From the NCBI GenBank assembly GCA_910583605.1, contig CAJTXN010000023.1, positions 1 through 28,041 on the forward strand: a stretch of 28,041 bases of DNA. The letters are read 5' to 3'. Positions 7,201 to 15,174 of the stretch are shown here, one piece after another. The notes under the pieces are model-generated. The model saw only the letters and a program-made list of their open reading frames with translations. It did not search any database and was not told the DNA's origin. A program made the translations under genes and the position numbers. Source of the DNA: an uncultured Lachnospiraceae bacterium. GTDB taxonomy: Bacteria; Bacillota; Clostridia; Lachnospirales; Lachnospiraceae. Position 1 is the stretch's first letter. Each line of letters begins with the position of its first letter.

Positions 7201-7276
7201 TTACTGCACCGAATGGACTGTATTAATAAAACATAGGGAAAGGGTACCGCGGATAAAGCGGTAAAATGGTATTGAT

Positions 7277-7906
7277 ATGAATATAAGTGAGTATATTGAC
7301 TATACGATTTTAAGACCGGATGCTACACGGGAAGATGTCATTCAGGTGATTGAAGAAGCAAAAGAAAAACATTTTGCAACGGTATGTGTGAATCAGTACA
7401 GGACAAGAATGTGCGTAGAGATGCTCAGGAATACGGGCGTGAAGGTATGTACGGTTATAGGTTTTCCGTTGGGGGCAGTTACGACGGAAGTGAAAGTGAA
7501 TGAAACCATATGTGCGATCAAGGCAGGATCCGACGAGATTGATATGGTTATGAATATCGGAGCATTTAAAGACGGTGATTTTGATTACGTCAGGGCTGAA
7601 ATTGATGAAATACGGAGAGTCTGCGGACCGTATCCTTTGAAGGTCATTATTGAAACCTGTCTGTTATCAAGGGAAGAGATCATAAAAGCCTGTGAAATCG
7701 TATTGGAAGCAAAGGCGAAATATGTGAAAACTTCCACCGGATTCAGTACAGGCGGCGCAACTGCTGACGAAGTTATCTTAATGAAGCGTACAGTCAGGGA
7801 CAAGGCAAAAATTAAGGCATCAGGCGGTATCAACAGTATGGAGAAGGCATTGGAGATGATAGATGCCGGAGCTGAGCGAATTGGAACAAGTACACTTTTC
7901 GTCTGA
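7277..7906 (+). CDS. deoC: deoxyribose-phosphate aldolase
   Basis: This 209-residue TIM-barrel class I aldolase splits 2-deoxyribose-5-phosphate into acetaldehyde and glyceraldehyde-3-phosphate, allowing deoxynucleosides to feed central metabolism. The catalytic residues are visible: Asp89 (EIDMVMN), the Schiff-base Lys151 (YVKTSTGF) and Lys180 (IKASGG). The phosphate-binding GTST is at the C-terminus. The length is slightly short but normal for the bacterial short form. The ribosome binding site before the ATG is weak (only a purine-poor AAATGG), so expression may depend on coupling to purA transcription. No deoA, deoB or pupG partner is adjacent. An AT-only hairpin (7933-7940 with 7958-7965) followed by TTTT may be a weak terminator. 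Confidence 0.95.
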   Translation: MNISEYIDYTILRPDATREDVIQVIEEAKEKHFATVCVNQYRTRMCVEMLRNTGVKVCTVIGFPLGAVTTEVKVNETICAIKAGSDEIDMVMNIGAFKDGDFDYVRAEIDEIRRVCGPYPLKVIIETCLLSREEIIKACEIVLEAKAKYVKTSTGFSTGGATADEVILMKRTVRDKAKIKASGGINSMEKALEMIDAGAERIGTSTLFV

Positions 7907-7999
7907 TTGTTATAATAATTTTACTATATGAGATTATAAATTATTTTTAATGAATTCTTTATAATTTTATTGCATTTACTGCATTTTCATTTCACAAAC

Positions 8000-8070
8000 C
8001 CTCCATTTTATATTCACATTTTGCAGTTATACTAAGTGTGTAGCAAAACAAAATGATAATAAAATGGAGG
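8000..8070 (+). promoter_or_regulatory. inverted repeat that would mask a ribosome binding site
   Basis: A 12-bp perfect pair (CCTCCATTTTAT at 8000-8011, ATAAAATGGAGG at 8059-8070) lies before the next gene. The right arm contains its ribosome binding site (GGAGG), so a transcript that includes both arms could hide it. A -10-like TATACT (8028-8033) lies between the arms; a start there would leave out the left arm. Whether it works as DNA or RNA control is not clear. Confidence 0.5.
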
Positions 8071-8077
8071 TTTTTCA

Positions 8078-8716
8078 ATGGACATAATTCGAGAAATTGT
8101 AAAGAACATTAATGAAAGAGAATATACAAATATTAAAACAATGATAATGAATGAGAGTGACAGATACATAAGAGACTGCAGTTTTGTAAGGGAGATTATT
8201 TTTGATTTCATGGGGGATAAATACGGTATGCCTGCAGTTTTAAACAGACAATCCAATGATGAAGATCCGGAAGAAGAAAAACTGGAATTTCGTATTCGAA
8301 TGAACCGGTATAATTCCGGTGAACTGGATTTGTATGTAAAATCTATAAACGGTTCCATGGTAAATGAAAGAAAGACAAAATTGACAAAAACAGAAGTAAG
8401 TCATATACTGGAGAGAGATTATAAGTGGATGACAGAATCGGATAACGTTATCATAAATCAGCTGGCAATGCAGATGAAGTATAATTATTGTTATCCTATG
8501 GTAATCCGGGAATATTTTCAGGAAAATTTTTATAATATGTACAGCAGGGAACTGCTGATACTGGAATCTATGGAATTATATCTTGAAAATGATGTTAAGG
8601 AATTTTTTAATGATAATCTGTCACCAATGAAAGAAATAGATTATAATAATATTAAGTTATATTATCAAAAAAAGATTACAATGCCTGCGATTGGTTTTGC
8701 CGGCAGTATGAAGTAA
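8078..8716 (+). CDS. hypothetical protein, 212 residues
   Basis: I do not recognise this protein. It has no signal peptide or membrane segment and looks soluble, with a mixed charged composition, a strongly acidic patch (NDEDPEEEKLEF, about 60-73) and many tyrosines towards the C-terminus. The ATG follows a good site (ATGGAGG, 8064-8070), 7 nt away. It is followed after 18 nt by a small two-helix membrane protein and may form a two-gene unit with it. No terminator separates the two. The composition is like its neighbours, so there is no sign of recent transfer. It is real by length and ribosome binding site, but its function is unknown. Confidence 0.75.
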   Translation: MDIIREIVKNINEREYTNIKTMIMNESDRYIRDCSFVREIIFDFMGDKYGMPAVLNRQSNDEDPEEEKLEFRIRMNRYNSGELDLYVKSINGSMVNERKTKLTKTEVSHILERDYKWMTESDNVIINQLAMQMKYNYCYPMVIREYFQENFYNMYSRELLILESMELYLENDVKEFFNDNLSPMKEIDYNNIKLYYQKKITMPAIGFAGSMK

Positions 8717-8734
8717 AGAACGAAAGGATAAGTT

Positions 8735-8944
8735 ATGAAAAGATTTAAGCAGATTATGGCAGTGACGGCAATTGTAATAATTCTGGGACTTTATCTTACA
8801 ACGCTGGTTCTTGCCATATTGGGGAATTCCGTATCCCATTCCCTGTTTATGGCTTCTCTGTATGCCACGGTTATTGTTCCTGCTATGTTATATATTTTTT
8901 TGTGGATGGCGAAATTACTGCGCAGAGAAGATACAACGAAATAA
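8735..8944 (+). CDS. small two-helix membrane protein
   Basis: This is a 69-residue protein with two predicted membrane segments: IMAVTAIVIILGLYLTTLVLAIL (about 7-29), then a longer hydrophobic stretch (about 37-60). It ends in a basic/charged tail (KLLRREDTTK). It resembles small hypothetical membrane proteins that recur in Lachnospiraceae, but I cannot name the family. A site AACGAAAGGA (8717-8726) precedes the ATG. It is probably co-transcribed with the unknown gene just upstream. The tryptophan T-box promoter starts 24 nt after its stop, so the trp operon is separate. Confidence 0.7.
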   Translation: MKRFKQIMAVTAIVIILGLYLTTLVLAILGNSVSHSLFMASLYATVIVPAMLYIFLWMAKLLRREDTTK

Positions 8945-8967
8945 CAAATTTTTTAATGGATTTATTA

Positions 8968-8995
8968 TTGACAAATCAGTTGGATGATGTATAAT
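8968..8995 (+). promoter_or_regulatory. promoter of the trp T-box operon
   Basis: A consensus TTGACA (8968-8973) and TATAAT (8990-8995) are spaced 16 nt apart, placing transcription start at about 9002. Confidence 0.85.
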
Positions 8996-9001
8996 GATAT
9001 C

Positions 9002-9303
9002 AGTTTAATATTTTAATTAGTTAAACCGTTGATGTGGAGATAAAAACATGAAATGCGCTTACAGAGAGTCCGGATGGTGGAAACGGACAGAGATGCAGCC
9101 TGTTAAATGGACCACGGAGGGCATAGGGAACGGCGACAGCCAAGTATTCTATGACGTAAGACACACGTTAGTTGTCAGGAATATGTTAGTATTCTGTAAA
9201 GTGCATGGATATTTGATTTTATATCGGATATCTGTGAATCAAGGTGGCACCGCGGATAAATTATTCGTCCTTGACAGAGGTATACTCTGTCAGGGACTTT
9301 TTT
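9002..9303 (+). promoter_or_regulatory. tryptophan T-box leader
   Basis: This is a tRNA-sensing T-box riboswitch in front of trpE. Stem I includes the AGAGAG element (about 9063-9068) and a GGTGGAAAC turn. The specifier loop contains TTAAATGGACC, with the UGG tryptophan codon at 9108-9110. The conserved T-box AAGGTGGCACCGCGGAT (9241-9257) can pair as antiterminator using its UGG-N-ACC bulge. The terminator follows. Uncharged tRNA-Trp, reading UGG and binding its CCA end in the bulge, would keep the antiterminator and switch on trpEGD. An 88-codon open frame inside this leader (9048-9314) has no coding features and is not a gene. Confidence 0.95.
9267..9303 (+). terminator. T-box terminator
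   Basis: A stem of 13 nt each side (GTCCTTGACAGAG 9267-9279, CTCTGTCAGGGAC 9285-9297, one mismatch) with a GTATA loop is followed by six T. It lies right after the T-box sequence and competes with the antiterminator. Confidence 0.95.
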
Positions 9304-9318
9304 GTGTCTTATAATTTA

Positions 9319-9396
9319 GATTGAAAGAAATAAAGAGAAAGGAAACGTGCGGCTGCCATAGTATACTTTCAATCATATTCGGAGAAACGGTGGCAG
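9319..9396 (+). promoter_or_regulatory. second hairpin region between T-box and trpE
   Basis: A 9-bp perfect pair (GATTGAAAG 9319-9327, CTTTCAATC 9366-9374) and a second pair (CTGCCA 9353-9358, TGGCAG 9391-9396) overlap and would be mutually exclusive. The function is unknown; they may only shape the read-through leader or its stability. Confidence 0.4.
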
Positions 9397-9411
9397 GCAC
9401 AGGTAGAAATT

Positions 9412-10908
9412 ATGTATACACCGGTTTATGAAGAAGCATTGCAGTATGCAGAATCAGGAAAGTATAAAGTGATTCCGATTAAGAAAGAAATATATTCCGA
9501 TATGCGGACCCCTATAGAGGTACTTCGGAAATTAAAAAAACTCAGTCACCACTGTTATCTACTGGAAAGTGCAGAGGATAATAAAAAATGGGGGAGATAT
9601 ACATTTCTGGGATTCCATCCTGCATTAGAACTGACCTGTGTCAATGGAAAAATGACTATTAAAAGAAAACATCCGGTTTCCGGAGCGGAAGATGAGATTC
9701 AGAATATATTGACAAAACATCCGGGCCGATATATTCAGGAGATTATTGAAGAAAACAGAAGTCCGAAATTGGAAGGGTTTCCGCCTTTTACCGGAGGACT
9801 GGTAGGATATTTTTCTTATGATTATATTAAATACAGCGAGCCTTCATTAGAATTGGATGCCGAAGACCAGGAAGGATTTAATGATGTGGATTTAATGTTG
9901 TTTAATGATGTAATTGCATTTGATAATTTCCGGCAGAAAATAATAATCATAACCAACATTAAGACCGAAAATATTCAGCAGGAATATGAACAGGGCGTGG
10001 AGAGAATCGAAAAGATTTCCAAAATCATATCCGGGGGAGCGCTGGCAGAGATAAAACCGGCGCATGTAACCTCCGAATTCAGAAAGTTATTTGATAAAAC
10101 GGAATTTTGTGAAATGGTAAAAAAGGCAAAACGCTACATTACGGAAGGTGATATTTTTCAGGTGGTACTGTCCAACCGGTTAGAAGCTGATTTTGAAGGG
10201 AGTCTGCTGGACGTATACCGGGTACTGCGGACGTTAAACCCCTCACCGTATATGTTTTATTTTACCAGTGATGACATTGAGATTGCCGGAGCATCGCCGG
10301 AAACGCTTGTGAGGCTTCAGGACGGAACACTGCATACATTTCCGCTGGCAGGTACCAGAAAGCGGGGAGAGACGGAGGAAGAGGATAAAAGACTGGAGAA
10401 AGAACTGCTGGCCGATGAAAAAGAGCGGGCGGAACATAATATGCTTGTGGATCTGGGAAGAAATGATTTGGGGAAGATCAGTCGTTTCGGAACCGTGGAA
10501 GTGGAAAAGTATATGTCAGTGGAGCGGTATTCCCATGTTATGCATATCGGCTCCACGGTGAAAGGTGAAATCCGGGAAGATAAGAGCGCCGTTCATGCAA
10601 TCGATGCGGTTCTTCCGGCAGGAACCCTGTCCGGCGCACCAAAAATCCGGGCCTGTGAAATCATCAATGAACTGGAAAACAATAAACGGGGAATTTACGG
10701 AGGGGCCATCGGATATCTGGATTTTACGGGAAACCTGGATGTTTGTATTGCCATTCGGATTGCATTTAAGAAAAACGGCAGAGTATTTGTGCGTTCCGGT
10801 GCGGGAATTGTGGCGGACAGTGTTCCGGAAAATGAATTTGAGGAATGCATCAATAAGGCAAAGGCGGTAATGAAAGCAATTGAGACGGCAGAAGGAGGCA
10901 TTGAGTAA
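9412..10908 (+). CDS. trpE: anthranilate synthase component I
   Basis: This 498-residue chorismate-binding enzyme makes anthranilate from chorismate with ammonia supplied by TrpG; it is the first step of tryptophan synthesis. The N-terminal LLES (residues 50-53) belongs to the tryptophan feedback pocket, so feedback inhibition is likely kept. The C-terminal half carries the chorismate-binding motifs: GDIFQVVLSNR, GASPETLVR, PLAGTRKRG, the LVDLGRNDLG stretch, and LPAGTLSGAPKIRACEII. The length is normal. The ribosome binding site is poor (ACAGGTAG), so the choice of ATG at 9412 rests mainly on homology-like length. The stop codon overlaps the trpG start (TAATG), a sign of translational coupling. 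TrpE rather than PabB is favoured by the T-box with a tryptophan specifier and by trpD downstream. Confidence 0.96.
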   Translation: MYTPVYEEALQYAESGKYKVIPIKKEIYSDMRTPIEVLRKLKKLSHHCYLLESAEDNKKWGRYTFLGFHPALELTCVNGKMTIKRKHPVSGAEDEIQNILTKHPGRYIQEIIEENRSPKLEGFPPFTGGLVGYFSYDYIKYSEPSLELDAEDQEGFNDVDLMLFNDVIAFDNFRQKIIIITNIKTENIQQEYEQGVERIEKISKIISGGALAEIKPAHVTSEFRKLFDKTEFCEMVKKAKRYITEGDIFQVVLSNRLEADFEGSLLDVYRVLRTLNPSPYMFYFTSDDIEIAGASPETLVRLQDGTLHTFPLAGTRKRGETEEEDKRLEKELLADEKERAEHNMLVDLGRNDLGKISRFGTVEVEKYMSVERYSHVMHIGSTVKGEIREDKSAVHAIDAVLPAGTLSGAPKIRACEIINELENNKRGIYGGAIGYLDFTGNLDVCIAIRIAFKKNGRVFVRSGAGIVADSVPENEFEECINKAKAVMKAIETAEGGIE

Positions 10909-11474
10909 TGATATTGTTAATTGATAATTATGATAGTTTTTCCTACAACCTGTATCAACTGGTGGGCACTATTGAACCGGATATAATGGTTATCCGTAAT
11001 GATGAATATACAATAGAAGAAATCCGGGCCTTAAATCCGGAACGGATTATTTTATCGCCGGGACCGGGCAGACCAAAGGATGCAGGGGTCTGCATTGAAG
11101 CGGCCGGGGTTCTGGGAAAGGAAATTCCGATTCTGGGTGTATGTCTGGGACACCAGTCAGTTTGTGAAGCTTTTGGAGCAACTGTTTCCTATGCAAAAAA
11201 ACTAATGCATGGAAAAATGTCTATGGTTCAAGCAGACAATAAAAGTAAATTATTCCGCGGCATGGCTTCGGAGATTCCGGTGGCACGGTATCATTCCCTG
11301 GCAGCCGTGGCGGATACCATTCCGGAAGAATTACAGATAACGGCGGTAACGGAGGACGGAGAAATAATGGCAGTACAGCACAGGGATTATGAGATATACG
11401 GCGTTCAGTTCCATCCGGAATCTATTTTGACACCGGACGGAAAGAAGATGATAGAAAATTTTATCAGTATATAA
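10908..11474 (+). CDS. trpG: anthranilate synthase component II (glutamine amidotransferase)
   Basis: This 188-residue class I glutamine amidotransferase supplies ammonia to TrpE. It begins MILLIDNYDSFSYNLYQ, typical of TrpG/PabA, and has the oxyanion SPGPGRP segment (50-56). The triad is Cys79 (GVCLGHQ), His169 and Glu171 (QFHPES). It is the right length for a stand-alone subunit. The start overlaps the trpE stop by one base, so the two subunits are probably made in balance. It could also serve para-aminobenzoate synthesis, as in Bacillus, because no pabA is seen, but that is only a possibility. Confidence 0.96.
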   Translation: MILLIDNYDSFSYNLYQLVGTIEPDIMVIRNDEYTIEEIRALNPERIILSPGPGRPKDAGVCIEAAGVLGKEIPILGVCLGHQSVCEAFGATVSYAKKLMHGKMSMVQADNKSKLFRGMASEIPVARYHSLAAVADTIPEELQITAVTEDGEIMAVQHRDYEIYGVQFHPESILTPDGKKMIENFISI

Positions 11475-11504
11475 ATATGATTTAATGAAAAGGAGAGAAT
11501 CGCT

Positions 11505-12515
11505 ATGATTAAAGAAGCAATTTTAAAGTTAACCAATAAACAGGATTTATCCTATGAAGAAGCGGAACAGGTAATGGATGAGATTATGAGCGGAGAGGCT
11601 TCGGAGGTACAGAAAAGCGCATATCTGTCCATTCTGATGATGAAGGGCGAGACCATTGATGAAATCTCGGCTTCAGCCATGGGCATGAGAAAACATGCCA
11701 CCCCGCTCCAGCATAAGATGGATGTTTTGGAAATCGTTGGTACCGGAGGGGATAAATCAAATTCCTTTAATATATCTACGACTGCTTCTCTTGTGATTTC
11801 GGCCGCAGGTATACCGGTTGCGAAACACGGTAACAGGGCGGCTTCCAGTAAGAGCGGCGCCGCGGATGTTCTGGAAGCTCTGGGGGTGAATATCTCCACT
11901 TCGGTAGAAAACAGTCAGAGGATGCTGGAGGAAATCGGAATCTGTTTCTTATTTGCACAAAAATATCACACCGCCATGAAGTATGTGGGGGCGGTACGAA
12001 AAGAGCTGGGAATCCGGACAATATTTAATATTTTGGGACCGCTGGCAAATCCGGCTAACGCCAATATGCAGGTTATGGGAGTTTATGATGAAAAGCTGGT
12101 GGAACCCATGGCCAGAGTATTAGTCAAACTGGGAGTAAAGAGCTGCATGGTGGTTTATGGACAGGACGGGCTGGATGAAATTTCAGTCAGTGCACCGACA
12201 TCTGTATGTGAATATCGGAATGGAACATTTCAATCGTATATAATAGAGCCGGAAAAACTGGGCATTCCGCATTATTGCAAAGAGGAGATTACAGGCGGTA
12301 CACCGGAAGAAAATGCAGCTATAACCAGAGAGATTTTAAACGGCGGACAGGGGGCTAAGACTGATGCGGTAGTTATCAATGCGGCAGCGGGAATTTATGT
12401 GGCAACGCCGGATATTACACTGAAGGAGGCAGTTGACAGGGCAAGAGAGGTTCTGATGTCAGGAATGGCATTGGAAAGACTGAATCGGTTTGTGAATCTG
12501 TCAAATCAGGCATGA
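11505..12515 (+). CDS. trpD: anthranilate phosphoribosyltransferase
   Basis: This 336-residue enzyme transfers phosphoribose from PRPP to anthranilate, the second committed step. It has the GTGGDKSNSFNISTT phosphate-binding motif (about residues 80-94), the KHGNRAASSKSGAADVLEALG block and a conserved NILGPLANPA. These motifs separate it from other nucleoside phosphorylase-II relatives. A good ribosome binding site (AAAAGGAGAG) lies before the ATG, 30 nt after trpG. It ends the cluster: trpC, trpF, trpB and trpA do not follow, since the next gene is an unrelated SEC-C protein with its own promoter. I see no clear terminator immediately after the stop. Confidence 0.96.
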   Translation: MIKEAILKLTNKQDLSYEEAEQVMDEIMSGEASEVQKSAYLSILMMKGETIDEISASAMGMRKHATPLQHKMDVLEIVGTGGDKSNSFNISTTASLVISAAGIPVAKHGNRAASSKSGAADVLEALGVNISTSVENSQRMLEEIGICFLFAQKYHTAMKYVGAVRKELGIRTIFNILGPLANPANANMQVMGVYDEKLVEPMARVLVKLGVKSCMVVYGQDGLDEISVSAPTSVCEYRNGTFQSYIIEPEKLGIPHYCKEEITGGTPEENAAITREILNGGQGAKTDAVVINAAAGIYVATPDITLKEAVDRAREVLMSGMALERLNRFVNLSNQA

Positions 12516-12559
12516 AAGCCGGAAAATAGTGAATAGCGGGAAATTGAAAATAGTTCAAC

Positions 12560-12588
12560 TTGAAAAATTTCCGCATATGATATATAAT
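12560..12588 (+). promoter_or_regulatory. promoter of the SEC-C gene
   Basis: TTGAAA (12560-12565), a 17-nt spacer and TATAAT (12583-12588) lie 58 nt before the start codon. Confidence 0.75.
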
Positions 12589-12646
12589 TATTCCTCGTAA
12601 TACTATTGATTGCCGAAACCGGTAATTTGCTAAAATGGAGGTTAAC

Positions 12647-13165
12647 ATGGAAGAACAGAGAGAACTGACTTTATTAGAGACTTGGAGAGGAATCGCATAT
12701 TCGTCTGAGAAGAGTCAGCAGGACAGTAACAGATTCTGGGCTCATTATTTTACACTGGAACAGGGAATTTATGAGAAGATTCTTGCAAATCCTGATGAAG
12801 TAGTTACGGGAACAGTGAAGGAACTGGCTGAAAAGTACGGCGTTGAGCTGTTGATTATGGTAGGATTCCTGGATGGAATCAATGAAAGTCTGAAACAGGA
12901 AAATCCAATCGAAGAGATGACAGAGGACACTGTTGTTAATCTCGGTTATGATAAAGAACTTTTATATAAGAATATGGTAGAGTGTAAAGCGGAATGGTTA
13001 TATAATCTGGAAGCCTGGAATGAGCTGATTCCGGAAGACAGAAGAAAAGAATTATATAAAGAGCAGAAGTCTTCACATACTGTTGTAAAAGGAGCAAAAA
13101 TCGGCCGCAATGACCCATGTCCATGCGGCAGCGGTAAGAAATATAAGCATTGTTGCGGAAGATAA
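12647..13165 (+). CDS. SEC-C motif protein
   Basis: This is a 172-residue acidic, helix-rich protein ending in a SEC-C zinc-binding motif, IGRNDPCPCGSGKKYKHCCG (Cys158, Cys160, Cys169, Cys170). This motif occurs at the end of SecA and in many stand-alone proteins; it binds zinc and may contact ribosome- or translocation-related partners. The rest of the sequence is not a domain I can name, although similar proteins are common in Clostridia. The ATG at 12647 is chosen over the GTG-type start at 12635 because ATGGAGG lies just before it. It has its own promoter and terminator and so forms a single-gene unit. The function is unknown beyond the motif. Confidence 0.85.
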   Translation: MEEQRELTLLETWRGIAYSSEKSQQDSNRFWAHYFTLEQGIYEKILANPDEVVTGTVKELAEKYGVELLIMVGFLDGINESLKQENPIEEMTEDTVVNLGYDKELLYKNMVECKAEWLYNLEAWNELIPEDRRKELYKEQKSSHTVVKGAKIGRNDPCPCGSGKKYKHCCGR

Positions 13166-13186
13166 ATTTAATAGTGAACGTTTGAC

Positions 13187-13213
13187 AGCCGGGAATTTTC
13201 CCGGCTCTTTTTA
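13187..13213 (+). terminator. terminator after SEC-C gene
   Basis: AGCCGGG (13187-13193) pairs with CCCGGCT (13200-13206) around AATTTT and is followed by CTTTTTA. It is a GC-rich stem with a T run, a typical Rho-independent terminator. Confidence 0.9.
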
Positions 13214-13245
13214 TGACATTGGAACAGGGAGTAAACGGGAATATT

Positions 13246-14247
13246 TTATTCCCGGAGTCTCTGTTTGGTTTCCAGTTTGTTTTCTTTTGTAAATCCGATT
13301 AAGATATCCGGATATCTGTTTTTGAAATAATCAATGACGGCATCAATATCCTCTTTTGTATTCCGGGGAGAATAGATGTGTATATTTTTATGACATATGA
13401 CGTACAGGGAATATGTCAGGTTGGATTTAATCCAAAGCAGCCGGTGCCATTTTGTGTGTTCATACGCCCATATGATCTTGCTGATTGGAACGATTTCCAG
13501 ATGAAAAGGGGTAAAAGCAGCCAGATAATGTTTTGTCAGGGAAATATTACCGGAATGAAGAATCACATGGTCGGATAATTCATGGTTTACATGTACCAGA
13601 CTGCGCTGACCGTTGCTGATTCTGCGAAAATTAATACATGCCGGATAAAGTCCCGGAAATATGAAATAAATAATATTTGCAATCATAAAGCTTAAAATGA
13701 TCAGTAACAACAATGCAAAAGTGAAAGCCAGATACGTATAAAAAGCTAAATTATATTCAGTTTCGTCGATTACAACAGAAGAGGATACATTTTTAAGGCC
13801 TTCAAAAGTCCAGCCGATATCCATGGCAAATGACTGCATTACTTCATCCAGCAGGGAATCGGCAGGTACAAGCCTGGCGGTTATTGTATGATTGCTCAGT
13901 GTGGGCGGGATTTCATTCATATCGGATGTATCAATGAGGATAAAGGTACAGGAATTATTTACCAGGCTATAATAATAGGAGCCGTAGATTTTTCCGCGGC
14001 GGATACAATCATATCCTGTATAATTAATATTGTTCAGGGTTATTTCCACATATTCATTGCCGGAATCATAGACGGTTGCCGCTGAATTGGCGTAGGTCAG
14101 ATTCCTCGGATAAAAAATATCAGAAAAAGGGATGTTCAGCAGCAGAAGAATAATAATAGTCAAAGGGACCAGCGAGATACTAAACAATCTTAAGCTGATG
14201 TGTCTGATATGGGTATATATAAAGTCTTTTTTCAAAATAGTCTCCAT
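13246..14247 (-). CDS. membrane protein of unknown function (two-helix, cytoplasmic tail)
   Basis: This protein has about 333 residues from the ATG at 14247, or 347 if a TTG at 14289 is used. It has a first membrane segment near the N-terminus (LFSISLVPLTIIILLLLNIPF), an external-like loop of about 120 residues, and a second segment (FTFALLLLIILSFMIANIIYFIF). A soluble C-terminal part of about 130 residues follows, with many tryptophans and histidines. The topology would put the middle loop outside and the tail inside. I do not recognise a domain with confidence; it is reminiscent of family members known only as hypothetical in Lachnospiraceae. The ATG is preferred because it sits after GGCGGA, but spacing is short, so the start is uncertain. 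It is a lone minus-strand gene with its own promoter, divergent from the methyltransferase gene. Confidence 0.75.
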   Translation of the reverse strand: METILKKDFIYTHIRHISLRLFSISLVPLTIIILLLLNIPFSDIFYPRNLTYANSAATVYDSGNEYVEITLNNINYTGYDCIRRGKIYGSYYYSLVNNSCTFILIDTSDMNEIPPTLSNHTITARLVPADSLLDEVMQSFAMDIGWTFEGLKNVSSSVVIDETEYNLAFYTYLAFTFALLLLIILSFMIANIIYFIFPGLYPACINFRRISNGQRSLVHVNHELSDHVILHSGNISLTKHYLAAFTPFHLEIVPISKIIWAYEHTKWHRLLWIKSNLTYSLYVICHKNIHIYSPRNTKEDIDAVIDYFKNRYPDILIGFTKENKLETKQRLRE

Positions 14248-14309
14248 TCCGCCGGAACGATTATCGGATATCGCAACGGTGTTGTTCAAGATAAAAGTTA
14301 CTGCACTAG

Positions 14310-14338
14310 ATTATAAAATATCCGCCGGGAATAATCAA
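14310..14338 (-). promoter_or_regulatory. promoter of the minus-strand membrane gene
   Basis: On the minus strand TTGATT (14333-14338), a 17-nt spacer and TATAAT (14310-14315). Its -35 is only 2 bp from that of the divergent promoter. Confidence 0.75.
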
Positions 14339-14340
14339 GG

Positions 14341-14369
14341 TTGCTTTTGGCAAAAAAATAAGTTATATT
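14341..14369 (+). promoter_or_regulatory. promoter of the methyltransferase-hslO unit
   Basis: TTGCTT (14341-14346), a 17-nt spacer and TATATT (14364-14369), transcribed away from the minus-strand promoter. The two -35 boxes lie back to back, so a single bound factor could affect both. Confidence 0.65.
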
Positions 14370-14409
14370 AATATGCAGACTATATGGGACAGGAAGAACG
14401 GAGGAAAGT

Positions 14410-15174
14410 ATGGAAGCTTATTCGGAATTTGCAGGTGTATATGATATGTTCATGGATAATATTCCGTATCGGGAATGGGGAGAATATCTCATTGATTTGT
14501 TGAAAGAGTATGAAATCAATGACGGATTGCTGCTGGATTTGGGCTGCGGTACCGGAACCATGACTGAAATATTGTCGGAAGCCGGTTATGATATGATAGG
14601 TGTTGACAATGCAGATGAAATGCTGAATATTGCCATTTCCAAAAGGGAGCAGTCGGGACATGATATTTTATATCTGAATCAGGATATGAGGGAATTTGAA
14701 TTATATGGAACCGTCCGTGGGATTGTAAGCATTTGCGATTCGATTAATTATATAACAGAGGAAGATGACTTATTACAAGTGTTTAAACTGGTAAATAATT
14801 ATCTGGATATCGGCGGATTGTTTATTTTTGATTTAAATACGGAATATAAATACCGGCAGATCGGGGATGCCACCATAGCGGAAAACCGTGAGGAAGGAAG
14901 CTTTATCTGGGAAAATAATTATTATGAAGAAGACATGATAAATGAATATGATTTGACATTATTTATCCGTGGAGAGGACGGGCGCTATGACAGATATATG
15001 GAAAATCATCTGCAGCGGGCATATCCCCTGGACAGGGTGAAAGAATTAATAAAAGAAGCCGGTTTGGAGTTTGTGACGGCATACGATGCATTTACCCGTG
15101 AACCGGTAAAAGCGGAAAGTGAACGTGTATATGTGATAGCACGGGAACACCAAAAGGAGGAAAATGGAACATGA
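14410..15174 (+). CDS. class I SAM-dependent methyltransferase
   Basis: This is a 254-residue Rossmann-fold methyltransferase. Motif I is LLLDLGCGTGTMTEIL (about 40-55), the acidic residue ending strand 2 lies in GVDNADEML, and a later strand reads SICDSINY. The C-terminal part (about 160-240) is a beta-rich insert. Its substrate is not apparent; small-molecule methyltransferases of this type occur next to hslO in many clostridia, but no specific role can be assigned. A good site (ACGGAGGAAAG) precedes the ATG. Its stop overlaps the hslO start (ATGA), so translation is coupled and the two genes are one unit. Confidence 0.85.
   Translation: MEAYSEFAGVYDMFMDNIPYREWGEYLIDLLKEYEINDGLLLDLGCGTGTMTEILSEAGYDMIGVDNADEMLNIAISKREQSGHDILYLNQDMREFELYGTVRGIVSICDSINYITEEDDLLQVFKLVNNYLDIGGLFIFDLNTEYKYRQIGDATIAENREEGSFIWENNYYEEDMINEYDLTLFIRGEDGRYDRYMENHLQRAYPLDRVKELIKEAGLEFVTAYDAFTREPVKAESERVYVIAREHQKEENGT

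Noticed and set aside
7240..7262. T-box-like sequence before deoC (GGGTACCGCGGATAA)
   Set aside because: It looks like the T-box consensus with the essential UGG bulge missing. There is no stem I (the region is purA coding), no terminator and no tRNA-type gene downstream. Chance likeness is the better explanation.
9048..9314. An 88-codon open frame in the T-box leader
   Set aside because: It lies wholly within the structured leader, and its length and residues are explained by that RNA. It has no proper ribosome binding site.
14249..14289. TTG start of the minus-strand membrane protein
   Set aside because: No ribosome binding site precedes it. The ATG at 14247 is at least as plausible and removes a stretch of residues not typical of a protein N-terminus. 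Both remain possible.
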